Below, in pieces: positions 43,724 to 55,646 of a stretch of DNA of 64,000 bases (position 1 is its first letter; every line of letters starts with the position of its first letter). This DNA is from Brevipalpus yothersi (lineage: Eukaryota > Arthropoda > Arachnida > Trombidiformes > Tenuipalpidae), in NCBI GenBank assembly GCA_003956705.1, contig QZCP01000837.1:65385-129384 (forward strand), in the 5' to 3' direction. Both the position numbers and the translations under genes were made by a program. The notes beneath the pieces are model-generated. The model ran no database searches, was not told the DNA's origin, and saw only the letters and a list, made by a program, of their open reading frames with translations.

Positions 43724-46700
43724 ATGAGTCAAAAAGTTCAAACAGTACCGGAATCAATAAATTTTCCGGAAGAAGAGGAGAAAACACTCAAGTATTGGGA
43801 TAAAATAAAAGCTTTTGAGACAAGTTTACGTTTATCAGCCGGTAAAGAGCCGTTCATTTTCTATGATGGACCACCATTTGCCACCGGTAAGCCACATTAT
43901 GGCCACATATTGGCTGGAACAATTAAGGATATTGTCACTCGATGGGCACATCAATCGGGACGTCATGTTGAACGACGATTCGGTTGGGATTGCCATGGTT
44001 TACCGGTTGAATATGAGATTGATAAGCAATTCAATATCAAAGGACCGGAAGATGTTATGAAAATGGGTGTTGCTAAGTATAATGCCGAATGTCGTGCAAT
44101 TGTGATGAAATACTCTAATGAATGGAGACAAGTGGTCAATCGTCTGGGACGATGGATTGATTTTGATAATGACTACAAAACTCTCTATCCCTGGTTCATG
44201 GAATCAGTGTGGTGGGCATTTCAATCACTTTATGTCAAAGGTTTTGTGTATAAAGGTGTTAAAGTGATGCCCTATTCAACTGCTTGCAGTACACCTTTGT
44301 CCAATTTTGAGAGTGGACAAAATTATCAGGATGTAGTTGATCCTTGTGTAATTGTTTCATTCCCACTGGAAGAAGATCCTAATGTTTCTCTACTCGCCTG
44401 GACCACAACTCCGTGGACATTGCCCAGTAATTTGGGTTTGTGTGTCAATCCGACTGAGATGTATGTCAAAATAGAGGATGAAACTCGAAAAGCAATCTAC
44501 ATTCTGATGGAGGCACGTCTTACCGAGTTGTACAAGAAACCGGGAGGATACAAAGTTTTGGACAAATTTGCAGGAAAAACACTCGAAGGCAAAAAGTATA
44601 TTCCATTGTTCAAATATTTTGAAAATCTTAAATCTGATGGAGCCTTTCGAGTTTTATGTGACAATTATGTGACCACCGGAAGTGGTGTAGGAATCGTTCA
44701 TCAAGCTCCGTATTTCGGTGAAGATGATTATCGTGTATGCTTGGCCAATGGTGTGATCAAAAAGGAAGGTCCTATGGTGTGTCCTATTGATGAAAGTGGT
44801 CGATTCACAGAGCCTGTGTCTGATTTTGCTGGTAAATATGTGAAAGATGCTGATAAAGAGATCATTAAACACCTCAAATCAAATGGACGTCTTGTGCATC
44901 AATCTTCCATCAAGCATAGTTATCCACTCTGCTGGAGATCTGGCACTCCCTTGATCTATCGTGCTGTGCCCTCTTGGTTCATTCGAGTTGAACAAATGAC
45001 TGATTTATTGCTCAAAAATAATCAAGATACTTATTGGGTTCCTGATTTTGTGAAAGAAAAGCGTTTCGCTAACTGGTTACGAGATGCTCGTGATTGGGCA
45101 GTCTCTCGTAATCGTTACTGGGGAACTCCTATTCCAATTTGGCAGAGTGATGATGGTGAAGAGATAGTTGTTATCGGATCAATTGCAGAATTGGAGAAAC
45201 TCTCAGGGAAAAAAGTAACTGATCTCCACCGAGAATCTGTTGATACAATCTATATTCCATCGCAAACTGGTAAAGGTCAACTGAAGCGGATTCCCGAAGT
45301 GTTCGATTGTTGGTTTGAAAGCGGTTCCATGCCTTATGCTCAAGCACATTATCCATTTGAAAATAAAGAAAAATTTGAAAAGGCTTTTCCTGCCAACTTC
45401 ATCGCTGAAGGTGTTGATCAAACAAGAGGCTGGTTTTATACTTTGTTAGTATTGTCAACTGCACTCTTCAACAAACCGCCATTCAGAAACTTGATTGTTA
45501 ATGGCCTTGTTTTAGCAAGTGATGGACAAAAAATGAGTAAAAGTAAGAAAAATTATCCCGATCCGATGGATATTCTCAGAAAGTATGGAGCTGATGCACT
45601 TCGATTGTATTTGATCAATTCTCCAGTAGTGAGAGCTGAAAACCTGAAATTCAGAGAGGAAGGTGTACGAGACGTTCTGCGGGAAGTCCTTTTACCGTGG
45701 TATAATGCTTACAGACTCTTGGTTCAAAATGTCCAAATATATGAGAAAAATCACTCAGAAGAAGTTCGTTTCGATCTTTCAGCTATGGTCAAGCCTGAAA
45801 ATTTGATGGATAGATGGATACTATCTTTCACCCAGAGTTTGATTAAATTTGTCCATAAAGAGATGGCCGCATATCGACTCTACACCGTTGTGCCGCGATT
45901 GGTGGGTTTTATTGAGAATTTGACAAATTGGTATCTTAAGATGAACAGAAAACGACTCAAGGGTGATATCAGTAAAGAGGACACATTATCAGCCCTGAGA
46001 ACTTTGGCCACCGTAATGATCACCATTGTAAAACTTATGGCTCCCTTCACACCATTTTTGACGGAACATATTTATGACAACTTACGGCGCCTATTTCAGG
46101 ATGATTTCAATTATAAATCCATTCATCACCTCATGCTACCAGATTATGTGCTCACCTTTATTGATGAAGAGGTAGAAAGAAAAGTTGCAACGATGAAGGC
46201 TGTTATTGACACAGGACGACTCCTACGCGAAAGAGAGGAAAAATCACTCAAGTGCCCACTTCCTGAGATCGCTGTAATCAGTAAAGATGAAACAGTTCTG
46301 ATAGACGCAAGATCAATGGAACGCTACATCAAGGAAGAGCTCAACGTTCGGTGTGTAACTATTACCGGTGATAAAGATTTGTTTGGACTCGAATTGACAG
46401 CAGAGCCTGATATCAAAGCTTTAGGAATTAGATTAAGAGACAAATCGAGAGAAGTAATCGAAGCAATTAGGAAGCTAAGTAGTGAGCAAGTACAAGAATA
46501 CCAAAACAATCCAAACATTTTCTCAATCAATGGTGTTGGTCTCAGAGATGGAGAGATCCGAGTCAACTATAAGTTCAGGGGTGACCCTGGCAATGAACTT
46601 ACCACTAAATATGTAGCCGCCTCTGAAGGTAATGTTCTGGTTCTCTTGGATAAGAATCCTACTCCTGAAATGCAAGCTGAAGGATTAGCTCGTGAGGTTA

Positions 46701-46966
46701 TCAATAGGGTTCAAAAAACTCGTAAAGAAGCTGGTCTCCTTCCTACCAATGAAATTGAGATTTACTATCTAACGGATGATCCTGAACTATCTCAAATAAT
46801 CAATGAACATAAAGAACTTCTTAAGAATGCTCTGAAAGCTAATGTAGAGTCTATGGATAAACTTAAGAAGGGAATTAGTGTTCATATTACGAAAGAAGTT
46901 GATATTAAGAAGAAAAAATTAACCATTTCTATTGTCAAAATTAAGGGTGATAAGAGTAAAAGATGA
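43724..46966 (+). CDS. IleRS: Isoleucyl-tRNA synthetase, cytoplasmic
   Basis: A single uninterrupted frame of 1080 aa from MSQKVQTV. It charges tRNA-Ile with isoleucine in the cytosol. Class I signatures are present: HYGH (58-61, the HIGH motif) after FYDGPPFATGKP, and KMSKS (603-607). The editing (CP1) domain contains TTTPWTLPSN, and the anticodon-binding region contains WILS..NWYLKMNRKRLKG. The eukaryotic cytosolic type is clear from FGWDCHGLPVEYEIDK. The frame remains open upstream for 7 codons, but an acceptor-like TTTTAG ends at 43718, five bases before this ATG, so a 5' UTR intron is likely. The length matches yeast (about 1072) rather than vertebrate enzyme (about 1262): the metazoan C-terminal UNE-I repeats are absent. 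It is the only long gene here without a coding intron. Confidence 0.97.
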   Translation: MSQKVQTVPESINFPEEEEKTLKYWDKIKAFETSLRLSAGKEPFIFYDGPPFATGKPHYGHILAGTIKDIVTRWAHQSGRHVERRFGWDCHGLPVEYEIDKQFNIKGPEDVMKMGVAKYNAECRAIVMKYSNEWRQVVNRLGRWIDFDNDYKTLYPWFMESVWWAFQSLYVKGFVYKGVKVMPYSTACSTPLSNFESGQNYQDVVDPCVIVSFPLEEDPNVSLLAWTTTPWTLPSNLGLCVNPTEMYVKIEDETRKAIYILMEARLTELYKKPGGYKVLDKFAGKTLEGKKYIPLFKYFENLKSDGAFRVLCDNYVTTGSGVGIVHQAPYFGEDDYRVCLANGVIKKEGPMVCPIDESGRFTEPVSDFAGKYVKDADKEIIKHLKSNGRLVHQSSIKHSYPLCWRSGTPLIYRAVPSWFIRVEQMTDLLLKNNQDTYWVPDFVKEKRFANWLRDARDWAVSRNRYWGTPIPIWQSDDGEEIVVIGSIAELEKLSGKKVTDLHRESVDTIYIPSQTGKGQLKRIPEVFDCWFESGSMPYAQAHYPFENKEKFEKAFPANFIAEGVDQTRGWFYTLLVLSTALFNKPPFRNLIVNGLVLASDGQKMSKSKKNYPDPMDILRKYGADALRLYLINSPVVRAENLKFREEGVRDVLREVLLPWYNAYRLLVQNVQIYEKNHSEEVRFDLSAMVKPENLMDRWILSFTQSLIKFVHKEMAAYRLYTVVPRLVGFIENLTNWYLKMNRKRLKGDISKEDTLSALRTLATVMITIVKLMAPFTPFLTEHIYDNLRRLFQDDFNYKSIHHLMLPDYVLTFIDEEVERKVATMKAVIDTGRLLREREEKSLKCPLPEIAVISKDETVLIDARSMERYIKEELNVRCVTITGDKDLFGLELTAEPDIKALGIRLRDKSREVIEAIRKLSSEQVQEYQNNPNIFSINGVGLRDGEIRVNYKFRGDPGNELTTKYVAASEGNVLVLLDKNPTPEMQAEGLAREVINRVQKTRKEAGLLPTNEIEIYYLTDDPELSQIINEHKELLKNALKANVESMDKLKKGISVHITKEVDIKKKKLTISIVKIKGDKSKR

Positions 46967-47029
46967 AATTGAATTATTATCATTCATTGCCGATGGTAGA
47001 TACAAGCATTGGCCACTTTTCAAGATAAC

Positions 47030-47035
47030 AATAAA
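47030..47035 (+). terminator. Probable poly(A) signal of IleRS
   Basis: AATAAA 64 bases after the IleRS stop codon. Confidence 0.6.
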
Positions 47036-47240
47036 GAATTCGAATGCTCACCTCTTACGTCATACATTTACCTTACTCTGTGGATATATTGATCTTTCGA
47101 GCTGAGAACTACTCCATGGCAACCTCATCCTCAGGAATACGAATTATCGATCGAAGGGTTACACGTTCATCTTAGCCTCTCTTGTTCTTCAACATTTCTC
47201 AACGTATGCTCAATCAACTGCTTTCCATTTTCATTCATTC

Positions 47241-47275
47241 ATACTACATGTAGTATTACGCTTTCGGTAAGCGTA
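47241..47275. promoter_or_regulatory. Two abutting inverted repeats upstream of CPE
   Basis: 47241-47256 is a perfect 16-base palindrome (ATACTACATGTAGTAT). Directly after it, TACGCTT (47257-47263) and AAGCGTA (47269-47275) form a 7-base-pair stem with loop TCGGT. The pair sits 100 bases before the CPE start codon, where a promoter or 5' UTR element would be expected. Function is unknown. Confidence 0.5.
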
Positions 47276-47374
47276 TAGGTTGATGGAATTTTAGTTTAGG
47301 TGTTCGAAATTTTGATAATTCGAACATACATTTTACGGTCTTATTTTAGTTGTCCTGTTGAAGTTTAGCTTACG

Positions 47375-49282
47375 ATGATACTAGGTCTCAATCAATGTGG
47401 AATATTGTTGATATTTTTGTGCACATTTCTCCATTGTGTCCATCATCTGGATGGGTTTACCTTCAAACATCATAACAATCAGGAATTGAACATCGTACTA
47501 CAGGATATTCAAAAACAATGTCCAGATATAACTAGATTGTATGAGCTTAGACACCGAAGTGTACGTGGTTGGCCATTGACTGTGATCGAATTTTCTGACA
47601 ATCCTGGTCAACATGATTTCTGTAAGTATTTTTTTCACCTCCGATATAAATGTCATCGGTTCATTCAGTCGTGGAATGCCCATGAGAGATATGGAAATGT
47701 TTGGAGGTGAAAATTTGAGTTTCGAATAATTTTTATTATTTGATTTTCAGTGGAACCAGAATTCAAATTCATCGCCAACATGCATGGTAATGAGGTGTTG
47801 GGTCGTGAAATGCTATTGAAATTGGCTGATTACCTGTGTGAACAATACAAAAAAGACACCGATATACAATATCTTCTAAACCATACACGAATTCATATTC
47901 TTCCATCACTGAATCCCGATGGCTGGGATGATGCGAATCGTCTTGGACAGGGAAAAGATTGGCTACATGGTCGAACAAATGCCAATGGAATTGATCTTAA
48001 TCGCGATTTTCCTGATCTAGATTCACTTGCTTATCAATCTGGTGATAGAACAGATCATCTGTTCAGCAGTAAATATCTTGATCATGACATGCAGCCCGAA
48101 ACTCGAGCTGTTGTCGAATGGATTTTGAGTAATCCTTTCGTTCTATCCGCCAATCTTCATGGTGGATCTTTGGTGGCCAATTATCCTTACGATGAAACAC
48201 CTGATGGTAGTGCTCGCCGCTATATGCCATCACCAGATGATGATACATTCAGGTGAGAAGATGATTCCTTTGACTTGAATAGGATTTAGTGAGCATCGAA
48301 CTTCACTTTTTCGTGATGAAAATGTTCATTTCTCGATATTCTTATCAACAGACACTTGGCTCAAGTTTACGCCAAAAATCATAAAACAATGGGTAGTAAT
48401 AAGCGACAAAAATGTGAGCCTGATGAAGAAGATTTCGGAAAACAAGGTGGAATCACAAACGGAGCTGCATGGTATAGTGTGTCTGGTGGAATGCAGGATT
48501 TCAATTATTTAGGTTCTAATGATTATGAAATAACTCTCGAATTGGGATGTGAAAAATTTCCATCAGCCAAAATGCTTCCAGAAGAATGGGAGAACAATAA
48601 GAATGCTCTTCTAGAATACATATGGCAGGTAAGTGCAAGTGAAACATTCTCTAGCCTATCAATCCATCAATGATCCAGTTTTCAAGAGACATTCAAGGGT
48701 TAATTGTCTGAATCATTGTAATTCATTTCCGTAAGGCACATATCGGTTTTAAAGGGATGATCAAGGACGCTGCTACTGGTGAAGGAATCGCTGGTGCACA
48801 CGTGAAGGTAAAAAACGTGACCAGCGGAAGAAACCAAGAAATCGATCATGACGTCGTATCAGGTAAGCTGGAAGTCTTCATGCCTTTCACATACAAACAA
48901 ACAATCGCTTGATACTCAAAAGATCTTATCGATCGATGATTCTTTTGTAATGAATCATTTCTATTATTCTATCATTTTTGTTTATCCAGTTTATGATGGT
49001 GAATACTGGAGAATTGTTACGCCAGGCCAGTACGAAGTGACTGTTGTCAAAGATGGCTATCAACCGTCTAGTAAACTTGTCAAAGTGGTCAACAGTCATC
49101 ATCATGAAGCTCAGCGAGTTGATTTTGAATTGGAGCCATCGTCTTATGGATATTTCGGAGCCTTACCGAAAGCCAGTGAGATCAATCAAAATGATCCTCG
49201 ATTGGTCCGATACTTACAAATGTTGGACAATATCATTCCAAATCGCGATCTGGACATGGATGCTGCTGCTGCTGCTATTTGA
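47375..49282 (+). CDS. Carboxypeptidase E-like metallocarboxypeptidase (M14B)
   Basis: Five exons, 47375-47621, 47751-48252, 48352-48628, 48736-48862 and 48990-49282, give 481 aa with matching phases. CPE trims C-terminal Lys/Arg from prohormone and neuropeptide intermediates in secretory granules. A signal peptide is visible (GILLIFLCTFLHCVHHLDG). Zinc ligands are H94 and E97 (NMHGNE) and H219 (SANLHGG). The substrate-binding NRDFPDLD segment and the general-base Glu313 (TLELGCEKFP) are present. The transthyretin-like domain follows from AHIGFKGMIKDA to the Phe-Glu-Leu-Glu strand. One catalytic domain, HLVANYPYDE-like VANYPYDE and GGMQDFNYL place it with CPE rather than the multi-domain CPD. 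The end carries an Ala run (DAAAAAI). The exon 4 acceptor (GTAAG) is atypical but keeps frame and homology. Confidence 0.93.
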
Positions 49283-51064
49283 GGTCCTGGTTACCACTCA
49301 AAAACACCAAAGACACTTTTCAATCATTATTCTATTACCATCAATTCAGACAATTCAATCTTCCTCTCCAAACTCTCTCCCTCTCCACTTTCCCAGGAAA
49401 AATTCCCATTGATAATGACACAAAAGTGATATTGTCGATACTTTTTGCCTCATAAGATCTCCATTGATGTCTTTATTCTCATTATTTCTCCCGGAAGAGG
49501 TGGTCATTACAGTTATTTCACTTTTATAAAAGTCTTATTTTCCTGAAGAAAAGTAACTTTTATCAAAAATTATCAGAGCTGTTCTAACTTCCTCACAACT
49601 CAAGTGGCTACTGTTAACAAATGATCCATATGTCTAGCGTTTTGTTCATATGTTTTACCATTCACTTCTCTTTCAAGAGATGTGACACAGATTCTTCTCC
49701 AGATGAAACGATTGTATCCACTTTTCTCTTATGGATGGAGCTTTTATGTGTCGTTTTGTTGCTGTAAGATAAAAAAATCTAAATTTCCTTTCTATTTTTT
49801 GCGATTTTTTCATTTTTTCCACTCAATCACCTGAGAATCTGATTCAATGCTTCACAAAATTTCAAAGAAAACAAAAATCTAATCAAATAAGAGTACAAAA
49901 GTAAGAATTATTCATCCAACATTTTACCTGGAGGTAAAATTCAAAGGTAACACTTGACATTTTGACAAGACGTTCTTTCGATTCCGATAATATTGATCAT
50001 GTGAATACGAACTAAACTACACTTTTCCACATCATTGTAAGACCATTTAGCAAACATGGCTAGATTCCTCCGGGAGAGAATTGGATTTCTTTGGTTTACG
50101 AGAAGATTCAAAGTGTACAACTGTCCTCAATTAATTTCTTGTTAATCAAACAATTCATGTACATGTAGATAGAATTTAGAGTTCTTCTTCTTCCTCTTCG
50201 AATTGACTCAACCTCAAACAAATTTAGCCAGTTCTATTGTCAGTTTCGTAACAAAATAAAATTAACAGGCCATAGGCAGTATGTACTTTTCTATCTCTCC
50301 CTTTCTTTTACCCAATTCAAAGTGGTTAAATGAATCCAACCAGTTAGCAGTGATGATTATAGAGAAGAATCTGTCTGAATATTGTGCAACATTTTCTCGA
50401 TCAATCGATACAGAATGTATTGGAGCCTATTTGTCCTTCAAGAAATACACCCACACTGGTCTCGTTAGAATGTGATGGGAATTTAAAAACCGAGTTTAAG
50501 TTTCACTTAATTATTAGGACAAAGAATTGATTGTTCTTCAATGGAAAACTTGCAATTAACACTGTGTTTGAAGAAAGTTCAATTCACTTTTCCGGTAGAC
50601 TTAGATTGACTTTTCCGAGAATGAGTCCACAACATGATGTACACGTTCACATTTCTCACCGTTCTAGCTCTATTATCTTCAAAATGATTGAGGTTGAAAA
50701 TCGAAATTCCAAATGCTCCGATGACACATACTTCCAGGAAAGTTTTCTTTCATTCATAAGCCTTAATAGCCACCTCAATTGTTGTCATCTTGATAGTTTT
50801 TCCGATAAGAAGAATTTTCTTCTTTTTTTATGAATGAATTCTGAATTTGAAAAGTTTATGAATGAAATGGAAGCTAGGACTGAATATTGTTATAGTAAAA
50901 GTGAAATTCATTACCAGTTGATATCGAGGATCCTCATGAAACATCAGCATATGTGACCAATAGCAAAATCAGGAATCTTCTGGGTGAATTCATCTTTCTT
51001 TCTCTCTGAATGACGATCATATCAAAGCTTTTCTCAAAATCTATCAGATCATTTTATTTTATTA
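49283..51064. other. Intergenic region, CPE to DEG/ENaC-like gene
   Basis: About 1.8 kb of AT-rich sequence. Open frames of up to 100 codons (for example near 50531-50833) have no family likeness that I recognise. It should include the CPE 3' UTR. Confidence 0.55.
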
Positions 51065-52402
51065 ATGATACCCAAAAATCAAATTTCTGTGTCTCAAAAG
51101 CCTGATAGTGATAAAAAATCAACACCTTTGTACAAGAAATTAGTTATTTTGATCAGTTTTACTGGAGCTGCGATTCAGTGTATCATCTATATACTCAACT
51201 ATCTCAAATATCCGACCACAACAAATGTTATGATTTATAATCCAGAAACAGCTGAATTGCCAGCCACCTCGGTGTGCTTCTTTTTCAAATTAGATCAACT
51301 TGGTTTCGAGAAAAATATGGATGGACAAAATCAAACAACTTTGACACTCGCTGAGATTGATAAACGTTTACCGAAATTTAATGAATTCGTCAAATGGTGC
51401 TATGTTATGGATTCTGATTATCAATATCGAAATTGTGTTAATTCCAATACTCAAGTTGTTGAATATTTGAGCCTCTATTCTAAGTGCTACACACTGTTTG
51501 CCAATCAAAATCCTCCCATACAATATGATCAACGTAAAATTGCCAACCAATGGATAGCTAAAATATTGTTCAATGTCTCGATTATCTATTCAGACAATAT
51601 TGGAATCCAGTTGACCCACACTGATGAAGAATTGGAAGATGCTATAGGTAATCCTGCTTTCTCTCAATTTGATTCATACAATTACAATCAAGCTGTGGTC
51701 ACCTATGAGCGTACAACGATAGATAAATTGGAGAAGCCTTATGATTCAAATTGTGTTCACTATTCAAAGTTTCCATGTAAAAATCGACCAAATTGTATAA
51801 GACAGTGTATGCTACAGAGTTCATACGATAAATACAAAGCATGGTCTCCCAGTAGGTATATAACATTGAAACAAGATTATATAGATGGTAGATTCGATAC
51901 GGGAATTGATGAAAAAAATATTACCCATGAATGTCATGAAAAATATCCTCACAGTGAGTGTCGTGGATATATTTACAATGCCCTGGTAACCTCTGAAATT
52001 ATGGCACCATATTATAACAATGATACATTTTTGATATATTTATCCTTCCCTTTGGGCACCGAAACCAAAGTAGAGTATGCAAGCCTCAGTATTCTTATTC
52101 AATTGATATTTTTTCTCACAAGTATAATAAACTTATGGACGGGTATTTCGGTAGTCTGGTTGGTCAATAGTTTCATCGATATTCTAATACTACTAGTTCC
52201 TAGATCTAATCAGACGAATGCTGAATCTGCTTCCAGTTCGAGAACTTTTTTCGTCACCAATAAGTCTCTACAGCCGTACTCTAATCGAAAATCTTACCGA
52301 AGAACATCATCCATTTGGACATCCAAAATTGAAAGCCCAGGATTTCTTTCCAGAGCTAATCATCTTAGTCCAACTATCTCCACAAGTCATAATTGGCGTT
52401 GA
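51065..52402 (+). CDS. DEG/ENaC family sodium channel-like protein
   Basis: One exon coding 445 aa. These channels are trimeric, with two TM helices per subunit and a large Cys-rich extracellular domain. TM1 lies at about 26-46. It is followed by LPATSVCFF, the family's post-TM1 motif (FPAVTIC in others). Before TM2 comes a PYDSNCVHYS..CIRQCM block, the usual PYxSxC..C...C signature. TM2 (about 338-375) contains LWTGISVVWL, where G360-I-S362 matches the GxS selectivity filter. Differences: the N-terminal His-Gly gating motif is not found, the usual GGxxGL before the pore is TSIINL, and the conserved acidic residue after the filter is replaced by Asn. The ~70-residue cytosolic tail is Ser-rich. 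The role cannot be assigned from sequence. AATAAA lies 37 bases past the stop. Confidence 0.8.
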   Translation: MIPKNQISVSQKPDSDKKSTPLYKKLVILISFTGAAIQCIIYILNYLKYPTTTNVMIYNPETAELPATSVCFFFKLDQLGFEKNMDGQNQTTLTLAEIDKRLPKFNEFVKWCYVMDSDYQYRNCVNSNTQVVEYLSLYSKCYTLFANQNPPIQYDQRKIANQWIAKILFNVSIIYSDNIGIQLTHTDEELEDAIGNPAFSQFDSYNYNQAVVTYERTTIDKLEKPYDSNCVHYSKFPCKNRPNCIRQCMLQSSYDKYKAWSPSRYITLKQDYIDGRFDTGIDEKNITHECHEKYPHSECRGYIYNALVTSEIMAPYYNNDTFLIYLSFPLGTETKVEYASLSILIQLIFFLTSIINLWTGISVVWLVNSFIDILILLVPRSNQTNAESASSSRTFFVTNKSLQPYSNRKSYRRTSSIWTSKIESPGFLSRANHLSPTISTSHNWR

Positions 52403-55400
52403 TTACCTATTCTTGAATCAAGATGATGGAAAGATTGAAATAAAAATTGGTCATGATAACTTTCATCTCTTCAACTTCTTTGGTTTCTTTGACTACTATA
52501 GCAATCGTCAGTGGTGCTTGATCCTACTTCCAAAACTTGTACTTGTGCAACTTGTTGAACTGATAAAGTATTTGATATTGAGAAAACTCAGTTGGAACTT
52601 GAATCCAGAAAATTTATAATTATAAGATAAATATGGTAGATATAATACCCTGCAAGGCCACGCAGAGCAAAATATTGACAAGTATTGAAGATAAAAACTT
52701 GGACCTGCAAAAAATAGCAGAATTCAACCTGCTTCATGCCAATGAAATTGTCAACCAATTTTATAATAAACCTGAAAATATTAGCTGATTACGATAGACA
52801 ATAAAAAAATATATTTCATAATATTTGAAATTCTTTCTACTCCTCTACTACTAAGGGAATCTAAATGAGGTCAAACAGAAAAATCTGGGTTAAGGAGCAG
52901 AGAAATCAGAATCAACTGTTGCTGTTGAAATTTTTTTCTAACATAAAATCGTTACAAAAAACAATCACTACGAGCATACTCCAATCAGGAGGTGTATGTT
53001 TGTTGAAGCCTGATTTTGGTTTACCTTATCAGCCTTTTAGACGATGCTGTCAGAATTTATCCACTAATACACTCCCACATAGTGACTTGTATTCCAGAAT
53101 TCCAGTATTCTAGCATGAAATCAAGAGGATATTGGCTTCATGAAAAGTTATCGTCATGCAGGAGGCACCACCGTTCTTCAGATGCCCAGAAGATTGTCAG
53201 CATCGTGAAGGATAAAATTCTTGCCATCCTCCTTCCATCGGAACCAAATTCTCCCGCCTCTAACACACATTCCTGTGCGCACTTTATGGTGCACTCCCGA
53301 TATATATAGTATATATATTGCGGCTCCCAATTTTGGCAATTTTGGCAATTCTATTGGAAACCATCTCTACCTGCTCCTGGTGAAATTTTGTTTGATTTCG
53401 GATACTTCCGATTGAAGATTGAAGATTTTGCTAAACTTGTTATCCTTATCAGAAAGGTGCCAACTTCCCAAGTGAATAAGTGGATTTGTTGGGTGAACAT
53501 ATCTTGAATGATTCCCTGTTTACCTTTGAACACGCGAAAAATTCTATTCTATTGGTGAGTAAAGTTTTTTCTTTCATTGTATCGAGATTTTTCAATATTG
53601 CTACTATGTTTAGATTGGAGAATTCTTCTGATAAGATTCTGAAGTCAACCATTCAAAAGTTTTCTGTATTCTTGAATTCAAAGGTACTAGTTGAAGTTCA
53701 TCTCACGGTTTATCAATAGATTTTCACGGATGACCTATGAGATAGAGGATATGTTCATTCTTCGATTGTATTCTTGTCACAATTCTACCCACTTGTTGAG
53801 CTATCAAAAATTAAATCCATTCCATCTTCAATCAATGAGAAATATTCAGAATAATTTTGTGTCCCTAAAAGTTACCAATCTAACCACTTGATCAATTAAA
53901 CCTTTCTCAGAGCATACCTCGGAGGCTTCAATTTGAAATAATTATTCACTAAATTGCTTTTTCATTGGTGATGGAAAATTTTCTTCAGATTCATGAGTGT
54001 TGGACCAATCAAAGTGATCATCGAATCAAAAAATTCAATTTTCCTTCTATCCTCTTTTCATTTTTCATGAGTGAATTCTATTCGCTTCTTGCTCTTCCCA
54101 CTCGATATTCTGGCAGCAATATTTGGCCAGCACCATATCTATCATGTCCATTTATGCATTCAAACATTGAGATGTTTGAGTAGAAGTCAGATTGCCATTT
54201 CTAAGGAGAAGTGTATTGGAATATGATTTCGAGTTAAATTCTCTCAGGCATTTTCAGCTGTGGAGTGCATGATGAACTTTATTTCTAAACATCTTGTTTT
54301 AATTTGTTTGAGAAAAAATCGAAATTTTCTCAGAAATCACACCTCAGAGATTTGGTCCATTATAATTCTGTATGCTCTTGGACTTTAGGAAAGTATTCCA
54401 CTAGTAGCCCGAATAATGGTTGACTTTCTCCTCTTAGGATCTTAGGAGAATATCTTTTTCATATTAACTTACATTAATGGAAAAAAGAAGAAAGAGTCTT
54501 AAATTTTTGTTCAGAGTTTTGGTCAGATTGAAACTGTAATAAGAACTCTCCGGAGATTTACTCCAGAAGCTTGGATAGTTTTCAATTCGTTGACCTGAAT
54601 TCAGAATCGAAGAGAAATTTTCTTCGCAAAGCAATTTGAGCAGTATTAATATTAAATGAAGTCTATCCCAAAATATCCTGGAAGAATTGGATTGCCAGGT
54701 GGGATTGCGACGATTCATTCAAGATTTCATGAGTTCATATTCAGTCAATTTCATGATTTTTTCATATAAGTATATCTATGGTATATATTTTCTTGAATTT
54801 TAAAACTATTTCAATGTGTAGGTGTGTGTGTTCATCTCGATTATTCCTTTCCTCAGAACCCAACCGATTCAATTCCAATATTCATTTCCATGAATTGTAA
54901 ATGTTTTGTGTTGGCTCGAGAATGGAAAGTATTCTCAGAACTCACTTTCTGTAAGCACTGGGCTGAGCTATCAATGAATTTCAATATGTCTGCAAAAGAT
55001 CAACTTCTATATCATCAGAAAACTCACTCCTCATTCCACATTCTACATTCTATTCTCTAGTATCTGTTTCTCGAAAAGTCATGAAGTCCGTTTATTGATG
55101 TGGTCAGTGACTGGTTAGCCAGTCAGATAGGAATCAGCAATAAATCATGGTTTTTGAGGAAATGTTAACCTCACACACATGATCTTCCGATACAATGGAA
55201 TAATATTTTGACAGCTATGAATAAAATAGTAGACTTATAATAGATTAATATTAATATATCTGTTAGCTGCTAAAAATGGAATTCATATACACGTACTTAA
55301 GCTTTCCCAGATATTCCATTCTCTCTCTCCTCCCATCTATGTCACACATGTGTCACATATGGTTGTGAAATAAATGATAGATCATATTGGAATCAGTTAG

Positions 55401-55606
55401 TAAATCTTATTAATTATGGAGGGCTCTTGTTTCTACTCTTTATCAAATTCAAATTTATCCTTTCATCTATTCGCATTATTATAATAGAAGAATTCGCTCT
55501 ATGCTCATGCATCAATTCATTCCCAAACCATCCCACTCCTACCAAAAAATTTACCTATTTTACACCAAAGTGGATACTATTAATGAATAAATGAATCTGA
55601 AGATAG

Positions 55607-55610
<4 letters not shown>

Positions 55611-55646
<36 letters not shown>
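55611..55646. repeat. (CT)n microsatellite
   Basis: About 18 CT units. Confidence 0.95.

Larger units (their letters stand above)
46967..47374. other. Short intergenic region, IleRS to CPE
   Basis: A 408-base spacer holding the IleRS poly(A) signal, the CPE promoter region and two adjacent inverted repeats at 47241-47275. Confidence 0.65.

Noticed and set aside
52218..52619. 133-codon frame overlapping the end of the DEG/ENaC-like gene
   Set aside because: It overlaps the better-supported channel frame in another register, and its hydrophobic tail shows no family motif. A frameshifted channel remnant cannot be fully excluded.
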